A stretch of DNA of 16,820 bases, taken from an uncultured Collinsella sp. (GTDB taxonomy: Bacteria > Actinomycetota > Coriobacteriia > Coriobacteriales > Coriobacteriaceae). The stretch lies in the NCBI GenBank assembly GCA_902494715.1, contig CABUUJ010000046.1:1-16820 (forward strand), given 5' to 3'. The position numbers and the translations under genes are program-made. The notes under the pieces are model-generated. The model did not search any database. It worked only from the letters and a program-made list of their open reading frames with translations, and was not told the DNA's origin. Below, piece by piece: positions 1 to 8,078 of this stretch. Within the stretch, counting starts at the first letter, position 1. The number at the start of each line of letters is the position of its first letter.

Positions 1-6
1 CTGACT

Positions 7-44
7 CGCACGGAGAGCACATTAAGTGCTCTCCGGCTCGTGCG
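7..44. repeat. Strong inverted repeat at left edge
   Basis: A perfect 10-bp stem, CGGAGAGCAC at 11-20 and GTGCTCTCCG at 26-35, encloses the loop ATTAA. A second pairing, CGCAC at 7-11 with GTGCG at 40-44, could extend it, although it shares base 11 with the inner stem. No T-run follows on either strand, so it is not a convincing terminator. Its role is unknown; it may belong to a feature beyond the window edge. Confidence 0.5.
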
Positions 45-108
45 GAACTCGCGATCGACTTCATATGCCGCCGCGCGGCCGGGGCGAACGTGGGTCCAAA
101 ATTGTCAT

Positions 109-140
109 AAAAGCGGTCGGCGCGCAGGTGCGCCGACCGC
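109..140 (-). terminator. Rho-independent terminator of gyrB-gyrA
   Basis: A perfect 11-bp GC-rich stem pairs 113-123 (GCGGTCGGCGC) with 130-140 around the 6-nt loop 124-129. On the minus strand it is followed by TTTT (complement of 109-112) and more T-rich sequence. It lies 40 nt beyond the gyrA stop codon, as expected for the end of the gyrase operon. Confidence 0.85.
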
Positions 141-180
141 CGATATATGGGGTCTGATATTTTCTACCAGCTAGTTCCTC

Positions 181-2922
181 TTACTCGTCGAGGAGATCTT
201 CTGGCATGTCGTTGCCGTCGCCTAAATCGACAGGGGTTTCTTCGGGGGCAGAGCCGTCTTCTGCACCTTCGCCCTCGGGCTTCTCTTTGGCGGCTGTCAT
301 GCGAGCTACGGCGCAGATGCGGTCGTTGTCGTCGACGGTCATCATTTTGACGCCCTGGGTGGCGCGGCCGGTCTGGCTGATCTCGTCGGTCTTGACGCGA
401 ATGACCGTCGCGCCTTCCGTCACGATGAACAGCTCGTGTTGCGGGCCCACCGTCTTCATGGCCGCGAGGTTGCCCTTACGCTCGGTCATCTGAATGGTGT
501 AGACGCCCTGACCGCCGCGGTTCTGCTCTGGGTAGTCCGCAACCGGCGTGCGTTTGCCGTAGCCGCGCTCGGTGATAACGAACAGATCGCCGTTGCCGTT
601 AGTGACTTCCATGCCCAGAACGCTCACGCCGTCCTTCATACCGATACCGCGAACGCCGCTGGTATCGCGGCCGGTGGCGCGCACCTGCTCCTCGGAGAAC
701 ATGATCGCCTTGCCCGCGGTGGTGGCCAGGATAATCTTGTCGCCCTCGCGCACGCGGCGCACGTTCAGCAGCGCGTCGTCGTCACGCAGGTTGATAGCGA
801 TCAGGCCATCACGGCGGCTACGATCGTAAGCGCTCATCACGGTCTTCTTGACCATGCCACTCTTGGTGGCAAACATCAGGTACTCGTCGGCCGGGAACTC
901 GCGGCAGCTGATGACGCTCGCGATCTTCTCGCCCTCCTCGAAGGGCAACAGGTTGACGATCGCGGTACCGCGCGCCTGGCGCGTACCCACCGGCAGCTCG
1001 TGCACCTTCAGGCGATAGACCTTGCCCTTGCTCGAGAAGAACAGCACGTACTCGTGCGTGGACGCGATGAACATCTCGTCGATGACGTCGTCCTCTTTGA
1101 GGTTGACGCCCGACACGCCCTTGCCGCCGCGCTTCTGGGCGCGGTAGGCGGCCACCGGGATACGCTTAACGTAGCCGGTGTGGGTGATGGTCACGACCAT
1201 GTCCTCGTCGGCGATGAGGTCCTCGACATCCAGGTCCTTCTCAACCTGGCTGATTTCGGTACGGCGCTTGTCGCCAAACTTCTTGGAGATCTCGCGCATC
1301 TCTTCCTTGATGACGCCCAGAATCTTCTCCTCGTGCGCCAGCAGGTCCTCGTAGTAGGCGATGGCGCGGCGCAGGCCGTCCAACTCTTCTTGGATCTTGT
1401 CGCGCTCCAGGCCGGTCAGGCGGCGCAGCTTCATCTCGAGGATGGCCGTGGTCTGCTCGGGCGTAAAGCCAAAGCGTTCGATCAGTCGGCTGCTGGCCTC
1501 GGAGTCGGTCTGCGAGGAGCGGATGATGCTGATGACCTCGTCGATATGGTCAAGGGCCATCAGGTAGCCCTCGAGGATATGCGCGCGGGCCTGGGCCTTC
1601 TTAAGGTCGAAGCGGGTGCGGCGGGTGACGACGTCGACCTGGTGGTCGATGTAGTGCTGCAGCATCTCGCGCAGGCTCAGGCATTTGGGAACGCCGTTGA
1701 CGAGTGCCAGGTTGTTGGCGCCAAAGGTCGTCTGCAGCGAGGTGTACTTATACAGGTTGTTGAGCACGACCTGCGGAATGACGCCCTTCTTGAGCTCGAT
1801 GACCAGACGGATGCCCTTCTGGTTGGACTCATCGCGCATATCCGAGATGCCCTCAATGCGCTTGTCGTTGACGAGTTGGGCGATCTTCTCCTGCAGGGTG
1901 CCCTTGTTGACCATGTAGGGAATCTCGGTAAAGACCAGGCGGCTGCGGCCGGTCTTGGTGGACTCCACATGTGCCTTGGCACGCACGGTAATGGAGCCGC
2001 GGCCGGTCTCGTAGCTCTGCTTAATGCCGGCGCTGCCCATGATGATGGCGCCGGTGGGGAAGTCCGGACCGGGCATGATCTGCATGAGCTCGTCGACGGT
2101 GGCGTCGGGGTTGTCGATCAGGTAGCAGGTGGCCTCGATCGCCTCGGTGAGGTTATGCGGGGCGATGTTGGTGGCCATGCCGACGGCGATGCCCTGGCTG
2201 CCGTTGACCAGCAGGTTGGGGAAGCGCGCAGGCAGTGCCACGGGCTCGGCGAGCGATTCGTCGTAGTTGGGCTGCCAGTCGACGGTATCCTTCTGCAAGT
2301 CACGCAGCAGTTCCATGGCGGGCTTGGCCAGGCGGCTCTCGGTGTAACGCATGGCCGCCGCGCCGTCGCCATCGATGTTGCCGAAGTTGCCGTGACCGTC
2401 GATGAGCGGCGTGCGCATGGAGAACCACTGCGCCAGGCGGACCATGGCCTCGTAGACCGCAAAGTCACCGTGCGGGTGGTACTTACCGATAACTTCGCCG
2501 ACCGTCCAGGCCGACTTTTTGTGTGGGCGGTTGGGGTAGATGCCGCTCTCGTTCATCGCGTACAGGATGCGGCGGTGTACCGGCTTTAAGCCGTCGCGCA
2601 CGTCCGGCAGGGCACGCGCTGTGATAACCGACATCGAATACTCGATGAACGACTGCTTCATCTCGCGACCGAACTCCGAAATCTGGAGCTGGCCGCCGTT
2701 GATGTCCTCGCCGGCCGAGGCGCCACGATCGACTTCGCCAAAGCTCTCCTCGAGCTCACCGTCGTCGTCCTCCTCCTCATCATCATCGGCATCGGGGTTA
2801 TAGGCGTCCGGATCGCCGTCCTCGCCCTGCTCAGCACGGGCAAGCAGGCGCTTCAGATCATCGGGCATACCGGCATCGCCGGCCTCGTCCATACCCTCGT
2901 TATTGTTGATATCGTCTGCCAC
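181..2922 (-). CDS. gyrA: DNA gyrase subunit A
   Basis: This is the breakage-reunion subunit of DNA gyrase, which works as an A2B2 tetramer to put negative supercoils into DNA. The 913-residue protein starts at GTG 2922, four bases after AGGAGG and 11 nt after the gyrB stop, so the two genes form an operon. The core begins near residue 83 (REMKQSFIEYSMSVI). The catalytic tyrosine is Y193 in RYTE, and the GyrA box is QKRGGKG in the C-terminal pinwheel domain, with a related NRGGQGV repeat further on. Two features are odd. The protein has an extension of about 71 residues relative to E. coli, rich in Asp and Glu, plus an acidic C-terminal tail. In the quinolone-resistance region the protein reads HGDFAVYE, placing Phe154 where E. 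coli has Ser83; Glu158 (E. coli Asp87) is normal for Gram-positives. Identity is certain; the resistance reading is an inference. Confidence 0.98.
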   Translation of the reverse strand: MADDINNNEGMDEAGDAGMPDDLKRLLARAEQGEDGDPDAYNPDADDDEEEDDDGELEESFGEVDRGASAGEDINGGQLQISEFGREMKQSFIEYSMSVITARALPDVRDGLKPVHRRILYAMNESGIYPNRPHKKSAWTVGEVIGKYHPHGDFAVYEAMVRLAQWFSMRTPLIDGHGNFGNIDGDGAAAMRYTESRLAKPAMELLRDLQKDTVDWQPNYDESLAEPVALPARFPNLLVNGSQGIAVGMATNIAPHNLTEAIEATCYLIDNPDATVDELMQIMPGPDFPTGAIIMGSAGIKQSYETGRGSITVRAKAHVESTKTGRSRLVFTEIPYMVNKGTLQEKIAQLVNDKRIEGISDMRDESNQKGIRLVIELKKGVIPQVVLNNLYKYTSLQTTFGANNLALVNGVPKCLSLREMLQHYIDHQVDVVTRRTRFDLKKAQARAHILEGYLMALDHIDEVISIIRSSQTDSEASSRLIERFGFTPEQTTAILEMKLRRLTGLERDKIQEELDGLRRAIAYYEDLLAHEEKILGVIKEEMREISKKFGDKRRTEISQVEKDLDVEDLIADEDMVVTITHTGYVKRIPVAAYRAQKRGGKGVSGVNLKEDDVIDEMFIASTHEYVLFFSSKGKVYRLKVHELPVGTRQARGTAIVNLLPFEEGEKIASVISCREFPADEYLMFATKSGMVKKTVMSAYDRSRRDGLIAINLRDDDALLNVRRVREGDKIILATTAGKAIMFSEEQVRATGRDTSGVRGIGMKDGVSVLGMEVTNGNGDLFVITERGYGKRTPVADYPEQNRGGQGVYTIQMTERKGNLAAMKTVGPQHELFIVTEGATVIRVKTDEISQTGRATQGVKMMTVDDNDRICAVARMTAAKEKPEGEGAEDGSAPEETPVDLGDGNDMPEDLLDE

Positions 2923-2933
2923 GTTACCTCCTC

Positions 2934-4964
2934 TTAAGCGTCAAGGAATCGTGCATCATGTGCATGCTTCTCGATGTACTCGCGGCGATAGCCGACCTCG
3001 GAACCCATCAGCTCGCGCACGGCGCGGTCCGCCACCACGGCGTCCTCGATCGACACACGCTGCAGAATGCGGGTCTTTGGGTCCATCGTCGTCGAGGCAA
3101 GCTGTTTGGGGTCCATCTCGCCCAGGCCCTTGTAGCGCTGGACGGTATAGCCCTTGCGCTTTTTGGTGATCTTGCCGTCCTTGGCCTTGCCGTCCTCGTC
3201 GTTATCATCGGGGTTCAGGCCCAGACTCTGGATGGTATCGCGCAGGATCTCGTCTTCGGGCTGGCGGCCGTTGGGATACACGTAGTGGATCTTGTTGCGC
3301 ACCTTAATGCCAAAGATGGGCGGGCAGGCAACATAGACGTAGCCGGCATCGATCAGCGGACGCATGTACTTGTAGAAGAACGTCAGCAGCAGGATGCGGA
3401 TATGCGCGCCGTCGACGTCTGCATCGGTCATGATGATGATCTTGTGGTAGCGCGCCTTGGTGATATCGAAATCGCCGCCGGCGCCGGCACTCGTCGTGAC
3501 GCCGCAGCCGATCGCGGTAATCAGCGACTGGATGGTGTCACTCGAGAACGCGCGATGGTCACCAACGCGCTCGACGTTCAAAATCTTGCCGCGCAGGGGC
3601 AGAATCGCCTGGATGTCTCGGCGACGGCCGTCCTTGGCCGAACCGCCTGCCGAGTCGCCCTCTACGATGAAGAGCTCGGTCAGCTCGGCATCGCGCACCG
3701 AGCAGTCGGCGAGCTTACCGGGCAGGGACGCCGTCTCGAGCAGGCTCTTGCGGCGGGTCGCCTCGCGCGCCTTGCGGGCGGCATTGCGCGCCTTGCAGGC
3801 CTGCTGCGCCTTCTTGACGATCTCGCGAGCGGGCTTAGGGTGCTCCTCGAGGTAATCGGCAAGGCCGTCGGTCACGATCTTGAGCGTCAGCGCGCGCATA
3901 TAGGAGCTGCCGAGCTTGGCCTTGGTCTGGCCCTCAAACTGCGGATCGGGCAGCTTGACCGAGATAACGGCCGAAAGGCCCTCGCGCACATCGTCGCCGG
4001 TCAGATTGGCGTCTTTTTCCTTGAGCAGGTTCTGCTTGCGCGCATAGTCGTTGATCACGCGGGTGAGCGCGGTGCGGAAGCCCTCAAGGTGCATGCCGCC
4101 CTCGGGGGTGTAGATGTCGTTGGCAAACGACATGACGTTCTCGCCGTAGCCGCTATTCCACTGCAGGGAAACCTCAACCTCGCCCATCTTGGCCACAGGT
4201 GCGTCCGGGTCCGATTTGCCCTCGATGTAGATAGGCTCCTTAAAGGCCTCGGGGACGTCCTTGCCCTCGTTAAGGAACTTGACGAAGTCGATGATGCCGC
4301 CCTCGTAGCAAAACTCCTCCACGTGGGGAGTAGACTCGCGCTCGTCAGTCAGCACGATTTTGAGGTTCTTATTGAGGAACGCCGTCTCCTGCAGACGGTT
4401 GTGCAGCGTATCGAAATCGTAAATGCAGGTCTCGAAGATCTCGTCGTCGGGCCAGAAGGTGACGGTGGTGCCCGTCGAATCCGAGGTGCCCACGACCTCC
4501 ATCTTCTTGACGGTCTTGCCGCGCGAGAACTCCATCTCGTAGGTGTTGCCGTCGCGACGAACCTGAACGACCACGCGCTTGGACAGTGCGTTGACGACGG
4601 AGATGCCAACGCCGTGCAGGCCGCCCGAGACCTTATAGGCCGAATTATCGAACTTACCGCCGGCGTGCAAAATCGTCATGACGACCTCGAGCGTCGGGAT
4701 CTTTTTAACAGGGTGCTCGTCGACGGGGATACCGCGCCCGTTGTCGACGACCGTGATGGAGTTGTCGGCGTGGACCGTCACCTGGATCTCGGTGCAGAAA
4801 CCGGCCATGGCCTCGTCGACGGAGTTGTCAACGATCTCCCACACCAGGTGATGCAGACCGCTGGCGCTCGTCGAGCCGATATACATGCCCGGGCGCTTAC
4901 GAACGGCCTCGAGACCTTCGAGAATCTTAATCTCGCCGCCATCGTAATCGTTTTCGTTTGCCAC
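2934..4964 (-). CDS. gyrB: DNA gyrase subunit B
   Basis: This is the ATPase subunit of DNA gyrase. The chosen start is GTG 4964 (protein begins MANENDYDGG, 676 residues) because GGAGG lies four bases upstream at 4969-4973; a TTG at 4982 would put that ribosome binding site inside the gene. The GHKL ATPase domain shows EIVDNSVDEA, DNGRGIP and GGLHGVGISVVNALS. The TOPRIM domain shows EGDSAGGSAKDGR, PLRGKILNVER and DADVDGAHI, and the protein ends in the usual GyrB tail (QRYKGLGEM). Arg in PLRGK is the normal Gram-positive form. A short Asp/Lys-rich insert (around NPDDNDEDGKAKDGK) lies in the C-terminal part. A terminator separates gyrB from dciA upstream, so gyrBA probably has its own promoter in about 4983-5013, though I see no strong -35/-10 pair there. 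Confidence 0.98.
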   Translation of the reverse strand: MANENDYDGGEIKILEGLEAVRKRPGMYIGSTSASGLHHLVWEIVDNSVDEAMAGFCTEIQVTVHADNSITVVDNGRGIPVDEHPVKKIPTLEVVMTILHAGGKFDNSAYKVSGGLHGVGISVVNALSKRVVVQVRRDGNTYEMEFSRGKTVKKMEVVGTSDSTGTTVTFWPDDEIFETCIYDFDTLHNRLQETAFLNKNLKIVLTDERESTPHVEEFCYEGGIIDFVKFLNEGKDVPEAFKEPIYIEGKSDPDAPVAKMGEVEVSLQWNSGYGENVMSFANDIYTPEGGMHLEGFRTALTRVINDYARKQNLLKEKDANLTGDDVREGLSAVISVKLPDPQFEGQTKAKLGSSYMRALTLKIVTDGLADYLEEHPKPAREIVKKAQQACKARNAARKAREATRRKSLLETASLPGKLADCSVRDAELTELFIVEGDSAGGSAKDGRRRDIQAILPLRGKILNVERVGDHRAFSSDTIQSLITAIGCGVTTSAGAGGDFDITKARYHKIIIMTDADVDGAHIRILLLTFFYKYMRPLIDAGYVYVACPPIFGIKVRNKIHYVYPNGRQPEDEILRDTIQSLGLNPDDNDEDGKAKDGKITKKRKGYTVQRYKGLGEMDPKQLASTTMDPKTRILQRVSIEDAVVADRAVRELMGSEVGYRREYIEKHAHDARFLDA

Positions 4965-5013
4965 ACGTCCTCCTTCAGTCAAGAAAATGTGTACAGCCTT
5001 ACTAGTTTATCGT

Positions 5014-5043
5014 AAAAAAATACCCTCGGGAACGAGGGTATTT
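5014..5043 (-). terminator. Terminator between dciA and gyrB
   Basis: An 11-bp stem pairs 5018-5028 with 5033-5043 around the loop GGAA. On the minus strand it runs into seven T residues (complement of 5014-5020). It lies 26 nt beyond the dciA stop codon and ends the leftward dnaN-recF-dciA transcript before gyrB. The A-run at its left could also support some plus-strand folding, but no plus-strand gene ends here. Confidence 0.85.
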
Positions 5044-5069
5044 GGCTCTACAAGGCCACCAGATGCGAT

Positions 5070-5633
5070 TTAAGGCTCTTTTTTGCTTTGCACGCCCTTG
5101 GCCCACTCGGCACTGGCTCTCATGGCGTTCTCGAGGGCCTCGCGCAGTTTTTGGTCTTCGATGGGCGCCACTTGGCGCTCAATCTCGGTGCGCTCGGCAT
5201 CGCTGAGGTCGGCGTGTGGGGCCGGCGGGCGCTCGGTCGCCGCTGGGCGAAGGCGCTCCTTGGCGGCGGGCGGCGTGTGACCGGGCGCGGTGGTTTTGAA
5301 CACCAGGCCATCCACATGCGCACCGGCGCGCTCCATGCGCGCGCGGATGATCTCGCGCAACAACGTCATTTCCTGCGTCCACGAGGGCGAGTCGAGATAT
5401 ACCAGCAGCTCATTGGACTCGGGCAGGTAGCGCAGGCCCGTCACATGCCGCCCCTCGCGCGTGCCCGAGCACACCGCGTTCCACGCGCGATAGACCGCGC
5501 GCGACTCCTCGGCGGCCTCCATCTGCGCACGGCGCTCAGGGGTCGCAGCCGCCAGGATGCGCTGGCGCTCTGCGTTCAACAAGCCACTGAAGGCGACCGT
5601 TTCGCTCTCGCGCTCGTAATTAGCACGTCTCAC
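5070..5633 (-). CDS. dciA: DciA-like DUF721 protein (replicative helicase operator)
   Basis: The 187-residue protein has a DUF721-type core around residues 38-110 (VYRAWNAVCSGT, HVTGLRYLPESNELLVYLDSPSWTQEMTLLREII). It is followed by an Ala/Pro-rich linker and a charged helical C-terminus. In mycobacteria and other bacteria without DnaC/DnaI loaders, DciA acts on the replicative helicase DnaB, and the order recF-dciA-gyrB-gyrA is standard in Actinomycetota. The GTG start at 5633 lies inside recF, giving a 14-nt overlap and probable translational coupling. Family membership rests on the core motif pattern and the position; the helicase role is taken from studied homologues. Confidence 0.85.
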   Translation of the reverse strand: MRRANYERESETVAFSGLLNAERQRILAAATPERRAQMEAAEESRAVYRAWNAVCSGTREGRHVTGLRYLPESNELLVYLDSPSWTQEMTLLREIIRARMERAGAHVDGLVFKTTAPGHTPPAAKERLRPAATERPPAPHADLSDAERTEIERQVAPIEDQKLREALENAMRASAEWAKGVQSKKEP

Positions 5634-6726
5634 CCATGCTCACCACCTTGGCTCGATCAAGCAGGTCATCGGTAAAGTACCCCAGGTTGGTCGTGGTTAT
5701 GACCGTCTGGATATCATCGCCGATCAGCCGCAGGAAAGCACCGCGGCGTTCGCCGTCGAGTTCGCTCATCACGTCGTCCAAAAGCAGCAGTGGGGCGGTG
5801 CCCAGGACATCGCGAGCCACGGCCACCTCCGCCACCTTCCAGGCCAGAACCAACGTTCGCTGCTGACCTTGGCTGGCAAATGAACGGGCGGAGCGACCCG
5901 CCACAGCAAACTCAATCTCGTCGCGATGCGGTCCCACCAACGTCACGCCGCGGCGAATTTCCTCGTCGGCGTGCTCATCAAGGGCAGCCAGCATGCGCTC
6001 GTACGCCCAGCCCTTCAGCTCTTCGCGATCATCGACCTGGGGCAAATCCCCCAGCGTGGACGCATAGGACACGTTGGCGGCTTCACCGGACGCCACTTGC
6101 CCGTAGGCAGTACGCACATGGCCCGCCAGCCGGTCGAGCAGGGCCAACCGGTGCACGAGCAGAGCCGCGCCCGCGCGGGCAATCGAATCGTTCCACGCGC
6201 CGAGCATCTCGCGGCAGCACCAGGCCTCCTTGAGCAAGGCGTTACGCTGGGTCACGCAGCGACCATAGGTGCTCGCAAGATCGGCATAGCGTGCGCTCAG
6301 TTGCATGCCAAAGTCGTCGAGGGCGGCGCGGCGCACACTGGCGCCTCGCTTAACCATGTCCAGATGGTCGGGGCAAAACAGCACGCTCGGCAGAACCCCG
6401 CGCACACCGGCGGCAGAGCATCTCTTGCCGTTGCGGCTAAACGAGCGTTTACCGTCCTCCGCGCTCAATCCCATATCAAGCACGCGGCCGTCGCCCTCGA
6501 GCCTCAGCTCGACCTTGCACGAGCCCACGCCGTCATGGACGAGCTCGGCTGCGGTCGGATGCCTAAACGAGGCGCCGCTCGTCAGCAGCTGCAGCGCCTC
6601 TATGAGATTGGTCTTTCCCGCCGCGTTGGGTCCCGCAAGTATCGTCACGCCCTCGTCCAGGGCAAGGCGATAGCTATCGAAGCTGCGGTAGTGCGCGACG
6701 GAAAGATCGCGGGCGAACATGGTCAT
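5620..6726 (-). CDS. recF: DNA replication and repair protein RecF
   Basis: RecF is an SMC-like ATPase that helps load RecA at gapped DNA with RecO and RecR. The 368-residue form (start ATG 6726; ATG 6720 is equally possible) fits the family length. It shows Walker A GPNAAGKT at residues 32-39, the ABC-type signature SQGQQRTLVLAWK and Walker B PLLLLDDVMSELD. An open frame extends further upstream to 6990, but that part runs antiparallel over the dnaN C-terminus and is not RecF-like. No clear ribosome binding site is visible; the start lies only 10 nt after the dnaN stop, so coupling to dnaN translation is likely. Downstream it overlaps dciA. Confidence 0.96.
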   Translation of the reverse strand: MTMFARDLSVAHYRSFDSYRLALDEGVTILAGPNAAGKTNLIEALQLLTSGASFRHPTAAELVHDGVGSCKVELRLEGDGRVLDMGLSAEDGKRSFSRNGKRCSAAGVRGVLPSVLFCPDHLDMVKRGASVRRAALDDFGMQLSARYADLASTYGRCVTQRNALLKEAWCCREMLGAWNDSIARAGAALLVHRLALLDRLAGHVRTAYGQVASGEAANVSYASTLGDLPQVDDREELKGWAYERMLAALDEHADEEIRRGVTLVGPHRDEIEFAVAGRSARSFASQGQQRTLVLAWKVAEVAVARDVLGTAPLLLLDDVMSELDGERRGAFLRLIGDDIQTVITTTNLGYFTDDLLDRAKVVSMGETC

Positions 6727-6736
6727 AGGGCGGTTG

Positions 6737-7840
6737 CTAGATGCGGACCGGCATGACCAGGTACAGGTAGTTGATCTTGTCGTAGGACTTGAAGATGCCC
6801 GCCTGCGAGTAGCTCTTGAGCTCCAGCGTGATCTCCTTCTCCTTGGACAGGGCATTGAGGCAGCCAAAGATGTAGTGGTAGTTGAAGGCGATGGTGCCCG
6901 ACTCGCCCTCGGCCTCGACATCGATCGTCTCCTGCGCAAGGTCCTGGTCATTGGAAATGGAGGACAGGCCCATCTGCCCGTTCTCGACATCGATCTCGAA
7001 CTTGACGGCGGGGTTGGCGCTCGCGATAACGGCCACGCGCTTGAGGGCGCCGTTTAAGGCGGCGACGTCGATCTTGACGCTCGTCACGCACGAATCGGGG
7101 ATGAGCTGCTTGTAGTTGGGGTACACGCCCTCGATGCGGCGCGACACGTAGGTGGTGTTGCCGGCCTCAAAGACGACCTGGGTGTCGGTAGCCCCGATCA
7201 TGATGGTCGCCTGGCTGGCCATGATGTTCAGCGCGTCGTTAAAGGCGTCGGCCGGAACGTTGAGTTCAAAGGAGCCCTCGAGGGTTGAGGTCTCGACCTG
7301 CGTATCGCACACGGCCAAGCGGAAGGAATCGGTCGCCACCAGGCGCACGGTGTTGTTCTCGACCTTCATGTGCACGCCACCCAGGATGGGGCGGGCCTTG
7401 TCAGTCGAGGTGACGCGCCACACGCGGCCGACCATTTCGGACAAGATATCGGTCGGCAGTTCCACGGCGCTCTCGATGGCATAGGCCGGAAACTCGGGGA
7501 AGTCATTGGCATCGAGCGTGTTCAGGCGGAAAGAGCTCTTCTCACAACCAATCAGCACCTGGCGCTCGGACAGCTCAAAGGTGACCGGGGCATCGGGGAG
7601 GGTCTTGGTGATATTGGAGAGCATCTTACAAGGGATAACCATCTCGCCCCCTTCTTCGACATGTGCCGCGATGCGATGACGGATCGAGATGGTGTAGTTA
7701 GAGGTCTGGAATTCCAAGATGCCGTCTTGCGCCTTGACGAGCACGCCCGACAGGATGGGAAGGGTGGACGCCGAAGCGACACCCTTCATAACGACGCCGA
7801 TGGCTTGTGTAAGCGAGCTCTGGCTGACGGTGAACTTCAT
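6737..7840 (-). CDS. dnaN: DNA polymerase III sliding clamp (beta subunit)
   Basis: The 367-residue protein has the family's usual length and three-fold domain structure. It opens with MKFTVSQSSLTQAIGVVMKG and ends with YLYLVMPVRI, the typical C-terminal clamp sequence. It encircles DNA as a dimer and tethers polymerase III. The start is ATG 7840, preceded on the minus strand by GAAAGG about 11 bases upstream. Its promoter should lie within the AT-rich origin sequence to the right, so initiation and dnaN transcription share DNA. recF follows after 10 nt. Confidence 0.98.
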   Translation of the reverse strand: MKFTVSQSSLTQAIGVVMKGVASASTLPILSGVLVKAQDGILEFQTSNYTISIRHRIAAHVEEGGEMVIPCKMLSNITKTLPDAPVTFELSERQVLIGCEKSSFRLNTLDANDFPEFPAYAIESAVELPTDILSEMVGRVWRVTSTDKARPILGGVHMKVENNTVRLVATDSFRLAVCDTQVETSTLEGSFELNVPADAFNDALNIMASQATIMIGATDTQVVFEAGNTTYVSRRIEGVYPNYKQLIPDSCVTSVKIDVAALNGALKRVAVIASANPAVKFEIDVENGQMGLSSISNDQDLAQETIDVEAEGESGTIAFNYHYIFGCLNALSKEKEITLELKSYSQAGIFKSYDKINYLYLVMPVRI

Positions 7841-7872
7841 CTTTTAATACCTTTCTTTAGATATAAATATCT

Positions 7873-7884
7873 TAATAATAGTAA
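7873..7884 (+). other. DnaA-trio-like triplet run
   Basis: TAA-TAA-TAG-TAA lies directly beside the AT-rich inverted repeat. It matches the 5'-(T/A)A(G/A)-3' triplets known to guide DnaA onto single-stranded DNA. A box-like 9-mer follows 15 nt later, further than in B. subtilis, so the call is tentative. Confidence 0.5.
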
Positions 7885-7899
7885 TGGCACTGACGAAAC

Positions 7900-7908
7900 T
7901 GTTGATTA
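7900..7908 (-). promoter_or_regulatory. DnaA box-like site TAATCAACA
   Basis: The plus strand reads TGTTGATTA. It differs at two positions from TTTTCAACA (the box used elsewhere here) and at two from TTATCCACA. Its orientation and place after the triplet run fit an unwinding-zone box. Confidence 0.45.
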
Positions 7909-7972
7909 CTCCCAAAGACGCAGGTCAGACCCAGAAAGAGAATCGACAGCAACCTGTGTGCAACGGGGGTGG

Positions 7973-7981
7973 TTTTCCACG
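7973..7981 (+). promoter_or_regulatory. DnaA box-like site TTTTCCACG
   Basis: The site has two mismatches to the classic TTATCCACA, at the third and last bases, and lies in the middle of the dnaA-dnaN origin segment. Confidence 0.6.
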
Positions 7982-8054
7982 TTCAAAACCTGCGCAAAAC
8001 TTTTCACCACCGCGGGTTGGGTTTTAGACACCTTATGCCCATGGTTTCGACAAG

Positions 8055-8063
8055 TTTTCAACA
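8055..8063 (+). promoter_or_regulatory. DnaA box TTTTCAACA
   Basis: An exact copy of the 9-mer that also occurs twice upstream of the dnaA operon (11256 and 11309). It lies 16 nt from the dnaA stop codon. Confidence 0.65.
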
Positions 8064-8078
8064 GGTGTCTCTATTTCC

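Larger units (their letters stand above)
7841..8078. other. oriC: Origin of replication oriC (dnaA-dnaN intergenic region)
   Basis: This 238-bp gap between dnaA and dnaN carries the parts expected of an origin. An AT-rich segment at about 7842-7886 contains the inverted repeat AGATAT-AA-ATATCT (7859-7872). Four successive DnaA-trio-like triplets, TAA TAA TAG TAA, follow at 7873-7884, then a GC-richer spacer and several DnaA-box-like 9-mers (7900, 7973 and 8055 are the best). This resembles the basal unwinding layout described in Bacillus subtilis, at the same place relative to dnaA and dnaN. Assignment rests on layout and motifs, not on experiment. Confidence 0.8.

Noticed and set aside
436..2589. 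717-residue plus-strand open frame over gyrA
   Set aside because: It is the antisense shadow of gyrA: GC-rich codons with few stops, His/Leu/Val/Asp-rich low-information protein, no family motif.
2958..5015. 685-residue plus-strand open frame over gyrB
   Set aside because: Same antisense effect in a GC-rich, certain gene; composition is not protein-like.
4983..5017. gyrB promoter TTTACG-N17-TACACA on the minus strand
   Set aside because: The spacing is right but both hexamers match poorly; a promoter is needed here but this pair is not convincing.
6727..6990. Upstream extension of the recF frame
   Set aside because: It overlaps the dnaN C-terminus and gives an Arg/Ser/Thr-rich non-RecF sequence; RecF homology begins at about 6720.
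8022..8030. TTTTAGACA, TTTTCACCA (8001) and TTGCACACA (7955, minus) as further DnaA boxes
   Set aside because: Each has two or more mismatches to both box forms; too degenerate to list individually without binding data.
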